Source of the DNA: PZPK01 sp047628385
GTDB taxonomy: Bacteria; Pseudomonadota; Gammaproteobacteria; Pseudomonadales; Oleiphilaceae
DNA length: 23,539 nt
Assembly (NCBI GenBank): GCA_047628385.1
Contig: JBLHVH010000026.1
Coordinates: forward strand, 1-23,539
Reading direction: 5' to 3'
In this document: piece after piece, positions 16,438 to 23,539 of the stretch
How positions within the stretch are numbered: position 1 is the stretch's first letter
Layout: each line of letters starts with the position of its first letter
Notes under the pieces: generated by a model
The model's input: only the letters and a program-made list of their open reading frames with translations
Database searches by the model: none
Told to the model about the DNA's origin: nothing
Program-made: the position numbers and the translations under genes

Positions 16438-16825
16438 AACATGACCTGCTATAAATGAGTGACGTTTTTTCTATGTCTGCCTAGAAATACTGATTGTTAT
16501 AATTTCACGTACCTACCCAGTTTAGCTCACTATTTCTAAAGTGTTATTTTTTTGTGAATAGAATTATAAAACAGGCGCAAAGATAAATTTGTGGTTTTGG
16601 ACTCATCGCTGAATAATTTGTTCTAAAGCAATGTGACACAGGCCTGCAAAAGGCGCTGAAATTAGGATTAGTTTCGACGTGGCTTAATTTTAAACAGAAT
16701 TTAAGACGTGTAGGTCAATCATCAGCGAGTATGGCTTTTATTTTGACCCTAATGAAGGGATTTATCTTGCAGTCTCATCCCTGTATGATGGCGCGCAATC
16801 TTTAACTGAAGCGGAATAAGCAACG
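16438..16825. other. 388-bp divergent intergenic region (GGDEF-EAL / dcd)
   Basis: This gap must hold the promoters for both the - strand GGDEF-EAL gene and the + strand dcd gene. For dcd the best -10 candidate is TATGAT at 16784-16789, followed by a GC-rich GGCGCGC stretch, but no good -35 lies at the right distance. For the other gene TATAAC on the - strand (about 16498-16503) is a weak -10 candidate. A short + strand frame of 24 codons (16731-16805) is not supported by a ribosome binding site. No structured RNA is evident. Confidence 0.5.
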
Positions 16826-17392
16826 ATGGCAATCAAATCTGATAAATGGATAAGACGAATGGCAAAAGAGCAAGGCATGATTTCGCCTTTTGAGCCAGGC
16901 CAAGTGCGTGATGGCAAGGACGGTCGTATTATATCTTATGGTACGTCAAGCTATGGTTACGATGTTCGTTGCAGTAGTGAATTTAAAATTTTTACCAATG
17001 TTCATTCAGTGACAGTAGATCCTAAAAATTTCGATGAAAGAAGTTTTGTAGATATAGATAGTGACGTTTGTATTATTCCACCTAACTCGTTTGCATTAGC
17101 ACGCACGGTTGAATATTTTAAAATACCGCGTAGTGTCTTAACGATCTGCCTGGGTAAATCGACCTATGCGCGTTGCGGCATCATTGTTAATGTCACGCCA
17201 CTAGAACCAGAGTGGGAAGGGCATGTCACGCTTGAATTCTCAAATACAACAAACCTCCCGGCAAAAATTTATGCCAACGAAGGTGTCGCACAGATGTTAT
17301 TTTTCGAATCAGATGAAGTCTGTGAAACAAGCTATCGAGATCGCGGTGGAAAATATCAAGGCCAAAAAGGTGTAACACTCCCTAAAGCATAG
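16826..17392 (+). CDS. dcd: dCTP deaminase
   Basis: A 188-residue trimeric dUTPase-fold enzyme that deaminates dCTP to dUTP, feeding dTMP synthesis in the cytosol. Motifs are YGYDVRCS (43-50), GKSTYARCGI (110-119), VTPLEPEWEGHVTLEFSNTT (split around Trp130 and Glu137, the latter being the expected catalytic Glu), and the C-terminal YQGQKG (177-182). Length matches the family (about 188-193). Bifunctional deaminase/dUTPase forms exist in some archaea and bacteria, but the motif pattern here is the plain gammaproteobacterial Dcd. The ATG is preceded by a weak purine stretch (gcggaa). It is the first of three + strand genes; the following gap to the aldolase-family gene is 78 bp, so co-transcription is possible. 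Confidence 0.96.
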   Translation: MAIKSDKWIRRMAKEQGMISPFEPGQVRDGKDGRIISYGTSSYGYDVRCSSEFKIFTNVHSVTVDPKNFDERSFVDIDSDVCIIPPNSFALARTVEYFKIPRSVLTICLGKSTYARCGIIVNVTPLEPEWEGHVTLEFSNTTNLPAKIYANEGVAQMLFFESDEVCETSYRDRGGKYQGQKGVTLPKA

Positions 17393-17470
17393 GCGTTATT
17401 ATTTTGGGCTCTAGCATACAGCAATACTCAGATAAAAATTGATAAGAAGTTGAGGCGCCTTTGAGAGACT

Positions 17471-18118
17471 ATGGTTGAGAAAGAAGGCGTCATCAAATAT
17501 TCGCTCGATTTTCAACGCAAGGCTATCTGTGTAAATAACTGCACGCTGAATAATATTAATGCGTGTCGTGCCGTCATGATAGAGCAAGGCTTATTAGGGC
17601 AAGATGATCAGCGTTATGGTGGTTATGGCTTTGGTAATATCTCAACCCGAAGCGAACAGCCAAACAACACATTTTTAATTACGGGTTCGCAAACGGGCCA
17701 TAAGCATGTGTTATCAAATGCCTGCCTAGCCAATATCACACAGATTGATATTGAACGAAACAAACTATGTGCCTACGGCGAAGTAAAGCCTTCATCCGAA
17801 AGCATGACACATGGTGTTTTATATCAGCAAAGTAATCAAATACAAGCAGTTGTTCATGTGCATTCTCCCGATATTTGGCGCGATGCAGAAAATTTAAATT
17901 TAGCATTAACGCCCAAAGAAATTCCCTATGGAACACCTGAAATGGCATTCGCGGTGCAGCAGCTTTGTGCAAAATTAATGTTAGGTAAAACACCGTTGCC
18001 GATACTCTTTGTGATGAAAGGGCATCAAGATGGTGTTGTGGCAGCGGGTGCTTCATTGGTGCAATGTACTCATGCGCTATTAGATGCCTTACAGCGATCG
18101 AAACAATTAGCACAATAA
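17471..18118 (+). CDS. Class II aldolase/adducin family protein
   Basis: A 215-residue protein of the zinc-dependent class II aldolase/adducin fold (the fold of fuculose-phosphate aldolase and ribulose-phosphate epimerase AraD/MtnB). Zinc-site features are present: H129 and H131 in VVHVHSPDIW, a third His in MKGHQDGV (H185), and the acidic position E110 in PSSESMTHG. GFGNISTR (54-61) matches the phosphate-binding GNxS segment. The substrate is not evident, and it is not close enough to AraD, FucA or MtnB motifs to name. The ATG at 17471 is the first start after an in-frame TGA two codons upstream, with GAGAG close before it. It sits between dcd and a DUF416 gene, a context that does not explain its role. 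Confidence 0.85.
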   Translation: MVEKEGVIKYSLDFQRKAICVNNCTLNNINACRAVMIEQGLLGQDDQRYGGYGFGNISTRSEQPNNTFLITGSQTGHKHVLSNACLANITQIDIERNKLCAYGEVKPSSESMTHGVLYQQSNQIQAVVHVHSPDIWRDAENLNLALTPKEIPYGTPEMAFAVQQLCAKLMLGKTPLPILFVMKGHQDGVVAAGASLVQCTHALLDALQRSKQLAQ

Positions 18119-18134
18119 CGGTTGGATCCCATTT

Positions 18135-18179
18135 ATGAATAAACAGAGTGTGAATAAACAGAGTATGAATAAACAAAAA
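18135..18179 (+). repeat. 15-bp tandem repeat (3 copies) at the start of the DUF416 gene
   Basis: Units ATGAATAAACAGAGT (18135-18149), the same with GTG as first codon (18150-18164), and ATGAATAAACAAAAA (18165-18179). Units 1 and 2 differ by one base. The unit length keeps the reading frame and each unit begins with a usable start codon, so copy-number change would alter only the N-terminal length. Confidence 0.9.
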
Positions 18180-18767
18180 TTCCAAAAAAAGCTTCAATCT
18201 TTAAGTGCATGGCGTGAGCGCGCATTTATATTGTCGCTGGCAGAGCGCGCATTACCCAATGCTATTTTATACATAACCAGTCTTGAAGCTGATGACAGTG
18301 ACTTTATGCCCTTGCCAGAAATTATAGACGGCGTTTGGCAACACCTTATTGTCGAGCCAAATGAAGAGCAGGTTATTGAATTGCTAGACCACGTCATGGC
18401 CTATGTACCTGAAACAGAAGACAGTGAGCACTATGGCGCATTACCCACCGCTGATTGTTTAAGTTTACTTGAACAAGCAATGTTAGGGGGCTTAAATGAA
18501 GAAAAACGACGAGCCTTAGACGCAAGCCAAACCTCTCTGGCGACCGTATTACAATTTATTGATTTTTCAGAAGGTGATGATTTAACTGAAAATCAACTTA
18601 TCAAACTATATGACACCCATTCTCTGGTTGAGCGTGAGTTTTCTTTTCAGGAAGAACTGCATGATATTTTACGTTCGGCTTCTCATCCTGGCGTTGAATT
18701 AATTACTGAGCTGCGTGCCCTAGCTCAAGATGGTGGTGTGAGCAATATAGGTATTAGTTTAAGCTGA
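18135..18767 (+). CDS. DUF416 (YjaG-like) protein
   Basis: A 210-residue protein whose sequence layout matches the DUF416/YjaG family: LSAWRERAFILSLAERALPNA near the start (given here by its pieces LSAW and LAERALPN), a middle PTADCLSLLEQAM segment, DASQTSLATVLQFI, and the C-terminal SNIGI. E. coli YjaG is about 196 residues and has no established function. Here the N-terminus is ~15 residues longer because of a 15-bp tandem repeat that encodes MNKQS, VNKQS and MNKQK. That gives three in-frame starts, ATG 18135, GTG 18150 and ATG 18165; the ATG at 18165 would give a more family-like length. It follows the aldolase-family gene by 16 bp, probably in one operon, and converges with the - strand YfiN-like gene 27 bp away. 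Confidence 0.85.
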   Translation: MNKQSVNKQSMNKQKFQKKLQSLSAWRERAFILSLAERALPNAILYITSLEADDSDFMPLPEIIDGVWQHLIVEPNEEQVIELLDHVMAYVPETEDSEHYGALPTADCLSLLEQAMLGGLNEEKRRALDASQTSLATVLQFIDFSEGDDLTENQLIKLYDTHSLVEREFSFQEELHDILRSASHPGVELITELRALAQDGGVSNIGISLS

Positions 18768-18794
18768 TCAGTCACACGTCCAAAACGCTAAGCC

Positions 18795-20813
18795 TTAGAG
18801 GTTATAACTCTTAAGAAACGAAGTGAAAGCTCTATCTGGCTTTGAAGGGCTCACTAAAAACCCTTGAATATATTCGCAGTTGTGTTTTTTCAAAAATTTC
18901 AGCTGGGCTTGGTCTTCTACCCCTTCGGCGATCACTTTCAAGTCTAAACTTTGTGCGAGTGAAATGATCGCCAGTGTAATGGCGGTATCGTTACTATCGT
19001 GCAGCATATCATTGATGAAAGAGCGGTCAATTTTAAGGTTGTCGACGGGTAACTTACTTAAGTAAGACAAAGAGGAATAACCAGTACCAAAGTCGTCGAT
19101 TGAGATGCGTGAACCGAGTTTTTTGAGGGCATTAAGGGTTTGGATGCAGTGTTCCATTTCATTCATGAGTGCATTTTCTGTTACTTCAAAACACACGGCC
19201 TTAGCGGGGACTTCATACTGGTTTAAAAACACTTCAATTTGCGTTACTAAGCTGCTCTGTCTCAGAATAGCCGGTGATAAATTCAACGCGACTGAGAAGT
19301 TATCGCTTAGCTCAGCACGAAACTTAGCAATGAATTGGCAAACAGACTCAACTACAAATAAACTGATCGGAAGAATCAAGCCGGTGCTCTCGGCGATAGG
19401 TATAAACTCTGCTGGCGATATCATGCCAAAATCTGGATGCTTCCAGCGTATTAAGGCTTCTGCGCCAACAATTTTATTAGAACTTAGTTCGACTACAGGT
19501 TGGTATTCAACATGTAGTTGCTGCTCTTTTAAGGCAAATCTTAATGCACCTGCAAGAGTATGTCGCCTAGCGAGAATGGCATTGATTCGTTCTTCATAAA
19601 AATAGAAAGCATTTTTCCCCTTTGCTTTTGCTTGATACATAGCACTATCAGCGGCTTTCATTAACTCTTCTGATGAGAAGGCGTCATCGGGATAAATAGC
19701 GATTCCGATACTCGCAGAAGTGGTAACTATGTTATCCATAATTTTGAATTCTTGAGAAACAGCCTGTACGCATTTTTCAGCGATCATCGACAAGCTCTCT
19801 TTCGATTCAAACTCGGTCAGAATCACAACAAACTCATCCCCTCCTAATCGTGCGAGCGTATCGCTTTGTCTGAGCGCATTACTTAAGTTATTACTGACCT
19901 TAACTAATAATAAATCGCCAGCGCTGTGGCCTAAAAAGTCATTAATATCTTTAAAGTTATCGAGATCTATAAACATGATAGCGAGCGTTTCTTGATCACG
20001 GCTTACCTTAGAAATAGCTTGCTCTAGTCGATCAAGACAGAGAGTACGATTAGGAAGTTTCGTCAGTGGGTCGTAATTAGCAAGTAGATGCATTTTTGTA
20101 ATCGCTTGGTTACGCTCGACTAAGCGGTGCTCCATTGCTTCAAGCATGCGATTAAATGATAGGCTTAAGCTACCAATATCATCATCGCTCGTAACAGGAA
20201 CACGAAAGTTATAATTCTCTTGATTGCATAGTTGTTGTGTTGCTTCTTTGAGGTCGGTAATGGGGCGAGAAATATACGTTTGTAAGCGGCCCGCTAAAAA
20301 GAAGCTAAAACCAATAGATAGCGCTGTAAATATTAACGCTAAATAAGCGAACCGGTTTATTGTCGCGTTAAAATCAGCGGTTGATACTTTTAATATGACT
20401 AAACCAATTAATTCTCCAGAAATATCATAAATAGTTTCGGTTACCCAGAGCCATTTATCTTGCCATAGTGGACCTTTTAAATAGCAATCAGACTTATCAG
20501 TTAATCTGCCGCCGCCATTATCAGCTTGAATGATTTGACTAGGTTCTCGATCGCAAATTGCACTGGTGTGGGCGCTGGAAATAGTAACGTCATTGAGTAT
20601 ACGTTTTAAGTCATCATGAAAATCAAGCGCAACCGGCACTTGACTGTAATTGGCCACTAATTTGGCCTCATGTTCGATACTCTTTATCAGGTTGCTGCGT
20701 GTCTCGTTATAATAAGTCAGAGTAATGCCAGTAAAGCCGAGGATTAAGGCTGTCGTGGTCACTAGCGTGATGATTAGTGTAAGTTTGTTCTTGATTGAAA
20801 GTTGTCTAAACAT
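18795..20813 (-). CDS. YfiN-like CHASE8-HAMP-GGDEF-EAL protein
   Basis: A 672-residue inner-membrane c-di-GMP enzyme: TM1 (about 12-33), a periplasmic domain resembling CHASE8 of YfiN/TpbB (34-155), TM2 (about 156-175), HAMP (176-229), GGDEF domain (about 240-410, GGDEF at 324-328) and EAL domain (about 415-665, EAL at 452-454). The RxxD product-inhibition site is intact (RQSD, 315-318). EAL residues N511, EVTEN, DDFGTGYSS (573-581), K594, EGVE and IQGF are present, so both activities are plausible. Canonical YfiN has no EAL domain, so this one is a longer variant. It starts 7 bp after the YfiR-family gene, which is expected to inhibit it in the periplasm. It is the last gene of the - strand operon, and no intrinsic terminator is visible in the 27-bp gap to the convergent DUF416 gene. 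Confidence 0.92.
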   Translation of the reverse strand: MFRQLSIKNKLTLIITLVTTTALILGFTGITLTYYNETRSNLIKSIEHEAKLVANYSQVPVALDFHDDLKRILNDVTISSAHTSAICDREPSQIIQADNGGGRLTDKSDCYLKGPLWQDKWLWVTETIYDISGELIGLVILKVSTADFNATINRFAYLALIFTALSIGFSFFLAGRLQTYISRPITDLKEATQQLCNQENYNFRVPVTSDDDIGSLSLSFNRMLEAMEHRLVERNQAITKMHLLANYDPLTKLPNRTLCLDRLEQAISKVSRDQETLAIMFIDLDNFKDINDFLGHSAGDLLLVKVSNNLSNALRQSDTLARLGGDEFVVILTEFESKESLSMIAEKCVQAVSQEFKIMDNIVTTSASIGIAIYPDDAFSSEELMKAADSAMYQAKAKGKNAFYFYEERINAILARRHTLAGALRFALKEQQLHVEYQPVVELSSNKIVGAEALIRWKHPDFGMISPAEFIPIAESTGLILPISLFVVESVCQFIAKFRAELSDNFSVALNLSPAILRQSSLVTQIEVFLNQYEVPAKAVCFEVTENALMNEMEHCIQTLNALKKLGSRISIDDFGTGYSSLSYLSKLPVDNLKIDRSFINDMLHDSNDTAITLAIISLAQSLDLKVIAEGVEDQAQLKFLKKHNCEYIQGFLVSPSKPDRAFTSFLKSYNL

Positions 20814-20820
20814 AATTAGC

Positions 20821-21465
20821 TCACTTCACAATGCGGGCATAACGATAGAGTTGGGTGCTGACTTGAAACCCTGCGCTATCTAAAGCATGTTTGTTAAGTT
20901 CAAAGGCCATATTTTGGCCGCTTTTATAAAAATTAATATGAATACCTTGCTCTCCATAGCCGTCTTGAGCGCTAATCGTTAATATGCCTAATGTGCGAGC
21001 ACTTTCTAGCACCCGTGAAAGCAATTTTTTACTTGAGTCGGTAATATAAATTAGGTCACAGCCTTTGAAATCGGTGCTGTTGATACTCAGAATATTGACT
21101 TGTTTTCCTTTGATCTGCTTGTTGGTAAAAATAGTTTTAAATTGTTGTTCAAGCTTTTTAGATTGGTATGTGCAAAGATTAAATTCCGTATTGTCTTTCA
21201 CAAGTCTAGTTTTTGGCCACTCTATTAAGTGAGTAAAGTTTTTTATTAACGCGGCTTGTACATTGATTGATTGACTTGATACCTCGGCACTTTGGGGGGT
21301 TGACAGAGCGCTAGTGCAATATGATAAGAGTATGAGGCACAGTATGCTGAGGCCACGCTTAATGTTAAATAAACGTCCTAATTGCAGATCAATTTTCCTA
21401 ATAAGGCCATCTATTCTTTGATGTCTCAAGCTAGTTATTCCCTTGTTAGCAATAGTTTGGCGCAT
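20821..21465 (-). CDS. YfiR family periplasmic protein (DUF4154)
   Basis: A 214-residue secreted protein of the YfiR/DUF4154 family, known for repressing the diguanylate cyclase YfiN by binding its periplasmic domain. Seen: a hydrophobic signal segment (about 38-55), the start of the domain at VQAALIKNFTHLIEWP (69-84), Cys98 (FNLC) and Cys136 (GCDLIYI), which are spaced like a known YfiR disulfide, INFYKSGQNMAFELN (177-191, cited by its parts INF and FELN), and the family ending SAGFQVSTQLYRYARIV. The n-region before the signal is unusually long (37 residues), and no later in-frame Met exists before the signal, so the ATG at 21465 is kept with some doubt. The next gene on the strand is the YfiN-like enzyme, 7 bp on, the expected partner. 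Confidence 0.88.
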   Translation of the reverse strand: MRQTIANKGITSLRHQRIDGLIRKIDLQLGRLFNIKRGLSILCLILLSYCTSALSTPQSAEVSSQSINVQAALIKNFTHLIEWPKTRLVKDNTEFNLCTYQSKKLEQQFKTIFTNKQIKGKQVNILSINSTDFKGCDLIYITDSSKKLLSRVLESARTLGILTISAQDGYGEQGIHINFYKSGQNMAFELNKHALDSAGFQVSTQLYRYARIVK

Positions 21466-21479
21466 GCTGAATCTTCAGC
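21466..21479 (-). promoter_or_regulatory. 14-bp palindrome immediately before the yfiR-like start codon
   Basis: GCTGAAGATTCAGC on the - strand is a perfect 6-bp stem with a 2-base centre, ending directly at the ATG. It covers the place of the ribosome binding site in the 17-bp gap after the acyltransferase stop. It might tune translation of the YfiR-like protein or be a protein-binding site; it could be chance. Confidence 0.3.
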
Positions 21480-21482
21480 GTG

Positions 21483-22232
21483 TTAAGTAACTTGGTCTTT
21501 GATGAAATGAAAAAGATTTTTTACGGGTGTTGACATTGCCTGGATATCCTCCAAGGCGGATTGTCGGGTAAAAGTATAAACGGCACGTTGGCCATGGTAG
21601 TTGGTAAGCTCACTGACCTGTCGAAAGCGAACGCCTAACTTGTTTAAGCTCTTTATTAAATGAGGCTCTGTCGCAACAAAGAGCTGCTGTTTTTGACTGG
21701 CTAAAAACATCGCACCTGCGGCCAGATAAAGGCTAGGTGTAATAAAGGGGAATCGTCTAGTTTGGTTAAAATCATCACTTATTTTTGCTAGGCCGTCTTT
21801 GGTATTGTTCTCACCTGCACGGCGGCGGAACTGAGGTACCACAGCGACGCGTGATAATTCAGATACTTTGCTGGTGGTAAGCGTTTCAGGGCTCAGTTGC
21901 TCTGGATAAAATGAATCGGCACAGTGGGTGATAAAAGGTAGTTCTATTGAAGGCGTCTCTTCAGGCAGTGAAATAACCCGAATGCAGCCAACGTGGATAC
22001 CGCTGCTTTTGTGCGTTAGCAAGCAATGACTCGAGTAACAATCAAATTGATCTTGTTCGAGCCCTTGTTTGCTGGGCAGGTCATAGCCAAATTCTTGGCA
22101 ATAAACACCATAGCGGATGCGATAAATATCATCTAACACCGCTTGGCTTTCGGCACGTTGGATCGTGAAATGTTGGTTAAATCCTCGGGTCAGACAATCG
22201 CTTAGGTCGGGTTTATTTTGTGGTGCCGCCAT
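21483..22232 (-). CDS. PEP-CTERM/exosortase system-associated acyltransferase (GNAT-like)
   Basis: A 249-residue protein resembling the exosortase-associated acyltransferase family, related to GNAT enzymes and autoinducer synthases. The N-terminal part has DDIYRIRYGVYCQEFGY (34-50), the fold entry shared with LuxI-type proteins, then GCIRVISLP (82-90), and the typical SKVSELSRVAVVPQFRRR (121-138). A later segment, LYLAAGAMFLAS, fits the family. The family occurs in genomes with exosortase and PEP-CTERM proteins and exopolysaccharide genes; its exact substrate is not established. The ATG has AAGGAAG 8 bases upstream. It lies 38 bp after the TonB receptor and 17 bp before the yfiR-like gene, so it is embedded in a signalling operon rather than in an exosortase locus. 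The first 15 residues are poorly conserved-looking. Confidence 0.8.
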   Translation of the reverse strand: MAAPQNKPDLSDCLTRGFNQHFTIQRAESQAVLDDIYRIRYGVYCQEFGYDLPSKQGLEQDQFDCYSSHCLLTHKSSGIHVGCIRVISLPEETPSIELPFITHCADSFYPEQLSPETLTTSKVSELSRVAVVPQFRRRAGENNTKDGLAKISDDFNQTRRFPFITPSLYLAAGAMFLASQKQQLFVATEPHLIKSLNKLGVRFRQVSELTNYHGQRAVYTFTRQSALEDIQAMSTPVKNLFHFIKDQVT

Positions 22233-22270
22233 AAATTATCTTCCTTATCACACTTAGTGAATATCGTAAT

Positions 22271-23539
22271 TTAATGTTGATAAGCCAACGTTAAGGCAGC
22301 ATCAAAGTCCCGGTCAGGTACGCCATTAAAACTATTTGAAATCGAAGGTAATACATTGTCACGATTAAAAAAGTTTCTAACGACTAAGCCAAATTTCCAG
22401 TTCTTTTTATAGTTTTTTCGTAAAGTTATATCCGTACGAAAATAGTTTGGAGCTGATGATGTAGGCATTGGGGGAACTGCCTGGTCACCCGTATTCACTT
22501 TGTGGTGAAAGCGGTTATTAACAAATACTTCTAGTTGTTGTGTTGGCCAGCTATAGCCAAAGCCAAGGTTCACGATCAGTTTTGGGAAGACACTAATCCA
22601 TTTGTCGGAGCTTTGATCGCGACTAAAAATATAGGAGGCGTTACTTTGAATTAACCATTGGTTGATTTGTGTTTTTACGGTCACTTCACTACCGCTGGAG
22701 CGACTTTCACCAGAATTGGCATATCGCGAAGTGAAGTTAGCTTCGCTAAAAGGTTCTAATACAATGCGGTCTTTCCAGCGACTATGGAACAAGCTCCACT
22801 CTAGATCCCATTGGTTATCGCTATGAGCAAGGCTTAGTTCAATGTTATGCATTATTTCAGGTTCCAGTGAACGTGAGCCTTTAGCGAAAGCGGAGCCCCT
22901 GAGTTCGATTGCCGAAGGTGCCCTGAAAGCCTCGCTATACACAAGTTTATATGCAGTGGTATCAACGGGTTGAAAAATCAGACCTAAGCGTGGACTAAAG
23001 GCAGAGCCAAAGGTGTTGAAGTGGTCATAACGCCCGCCCCAGATAGCATGCCATTGAGATGAAAGTGCCGTATTCGCATCAATCGACAATCCAAAAATTT
23101 TCTGATCGGTATCGCTGTAATCAACCAAATTAGCGCTATTACTCATACCACTACTGAGGTTTCGCTGGCTTTGTTTATTATGTTCAATACCCGCTTGCTC
23201 AAAGCTAGTCTCTAATGACCACTGCGTGTCTATCTGTTGGAGGTCCTGACGCAGAATGAAAGAGATTCCGGCACGGTCTTCATCAAATTCTGAGCTTTCA
23301 AGCAGGTTGCCTGCCGGCGTAGGAATTAAAAATTCCTGACTGTGTGTCATTTGCCAATAATAAAGTTTGGCTTCAAGGTCGAACTGATGGTCGAAAGTTT
23401 GTCGGTAGCTGGTGCGGGTCATCCATAAACTGCCATCATGACTGCCACGGTCTTCGTTGACGGAAGTAAATGTCGCATTACCGCCACCTTGAAAGTCATC
23501 AAAATCGTTGTTGGCGTAATAAAGACTTGTTCTGAAGCC
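22271..23539 (-). CDS. TonB-dependent outer-membrane receptor, C-terminal barrel part
   Basis: The reading frame is open to the window edge, so the 5' end (signal peptide, TonB box, plug) is outside; 422 codons of the beta-barrel are visible. An internal ATG at 23422 is not the start, because barrel-like sequence continues upstream (including GSHDGSLW just before it). Marks are alternating amphipathic strands, YSEAFRAPSAIELRG (a hallmark near the C-terminal half of these receptors), NPEIMHNIE-like strand turns, and a C-terminal RTDITLRKNYKKNWKFGL and VRNFFNRDNVLPS. The protein ends ALTLAYQH, not in the usual aromatic residue. The ligand (siderophore, cobalamin, polysaccharide or other) cannot be judged without the plug. 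It is the first known gene of the - strand operon with the acyltransferase, YfiR-like and YfiN-like genes. Confidence 0.88.
   Translation of the reverse strand, partial: GFRTSLYYANNDFDDFQGGGNATFTSVNEDRGSHDGSLWMTRTSYRQTFDHQFDLEAKLYYWQMTHSQEFLIPTPAGNLLESSEFDEDRAGISFILRQDLQQIDTQWSLETSFEQAGIEHNKQSQRNLSSGMSNSANLVDYSDTDQKIFGLSIDANTALSSQWHAIWGGRYDHFNTFGSAFSPRLGLIFQPVDTTAYKLVYSEAFRAPSAIELRGSAFAKGSRSLEPEIMHNIELSLAHSDNQWDLEWSLFHSRWKDRIVLEPFSEANFTSRYANSGESRSSGSEVTVKTQINQWLIQSNASYIFSRDQSSDKWISVFPKLIVNLGFGYSWPTQQLEVFVNNRFHHKVNTGDQAVPPMPTSSAPNYFRTDITLRKNYKKNWKFGLVVRNFFNRDNVLPSISNSFNGVPDRDFDAALTLAYQH

Noticed and set aside
16731..16805. 24-codon frame upstream of dcd that could be a leader peptide
   Set aside because: No ribosome binding site, no regulatory codon run and no attenuator hairpin before dcd.
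17736..18197. 153-codon open frame on the - strand, partly repetitive at its N-terminus
   Set aside because: It lies opposite the class II aldolase gene and the DUF416 repeat; the FIHTL repeats are only the mirror of the 15-bp tandem repeat, and no family similarity is visible.
19105..19599. 164-codon open frame on the + strand
   Set aside because: It is antisense to the conserved GGDEF-EAL domains of the YfiN-like gene and shows no family features.
21301..21350. YfiR-like protein as a lipoprotein
   Set aside because: The Cys at the end of the signal segment is preceded by Tyr (LSYC), which does not fit a lipobox; an ordinary signal peptide is more likely.
1..23539. tRNA, rRNA, CRISPR arrays, intact insertion sequences or phage genes
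   Set aside because: None seen on either strand: no regularly spaced direct repeats, no transposase or integrase reading frames, and no cloverleaf-like segments in the intergenic gaps.

Overview
The window reads as gammaproteobacterial chromosome of moderate to low GC. The pointers are a Pseudomonas-style aerobic-type cobalamin cluster with CobN and CobW, a dcd gene, a DUF416 (YjaG-like) protein, c-di-GMP enzymes and a TonB receptor. An exosortase/PEP-CTERM-associated acyltransferase suggests an aquatic, exopolysaccharide-producing species. Genus cannot be read from the sequence.

Region 1 (1-14030, all + strand) is a cobalamin (B12) biosynthesis block. It starts inside cobI (5' end outside the window) and continues cbiG-like, cobJ, cobM, then a 246-bp gap holding a ~101-bp MITE/REP-like inverted-repeat element. 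It resumes with cobW, cobN, cobT, cobS, cobQ, cobD (cbiB) and cobC. Most junctions are overlaps or tiny gaps (ATGA, TAATG, GTGA, 11 bp), which points to translational coupling. The block covers part of corrin-ring methylation, cobalt insertion, amidation, aminopropanol attachment and nucleotide-loop assembly. Several pathway genes (cobG/cobZ, cobH, cobK, cobL, cobB, cobO, cobP, the AAA+ chelatase partners of CobN) are not here and must lie elsewhere.

Region 2 (14031-14382) is an AT-rich gap of 352 bp. It carries an intrinsic terminator pointing to the - strand and, just upstream of it on that strand, a short broken reading frame with an IPEP motif followed by a stop and an RRR triplet. This could be the decayed 3' end of a PEP-CTERM protein gene, or an unannotated small RNA.

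Region 3 (14383-18767) has a - strand membrane GGDEF-EAL protein, a 388-bp divergent gap, then + strand dcd, a class II aldolase-family gene and a DUF416 gene whose 5' end is built of 15-bp tandem repeats with three in-frame start codons.

Region 4 (18795-23539, - strand) looks like a four-gene operon in transcription order: TonB-dependent receptor (5' end outside the window), exosortase-associated GNAT-like acyltransferase, YfiR-family periplasmic protein, and a YfiN-like CHASE8-HAMP-GGDEF-EAL protein. YfiR-YfiN pairs are known to control c-di-GMP from the periplasm. The receptor and the acyltransferase in the same unit suggest a link between an outer-membrane signal or substrate, c-di-GMP and the exosortase/exopolysaccharide programme; that link is inference.
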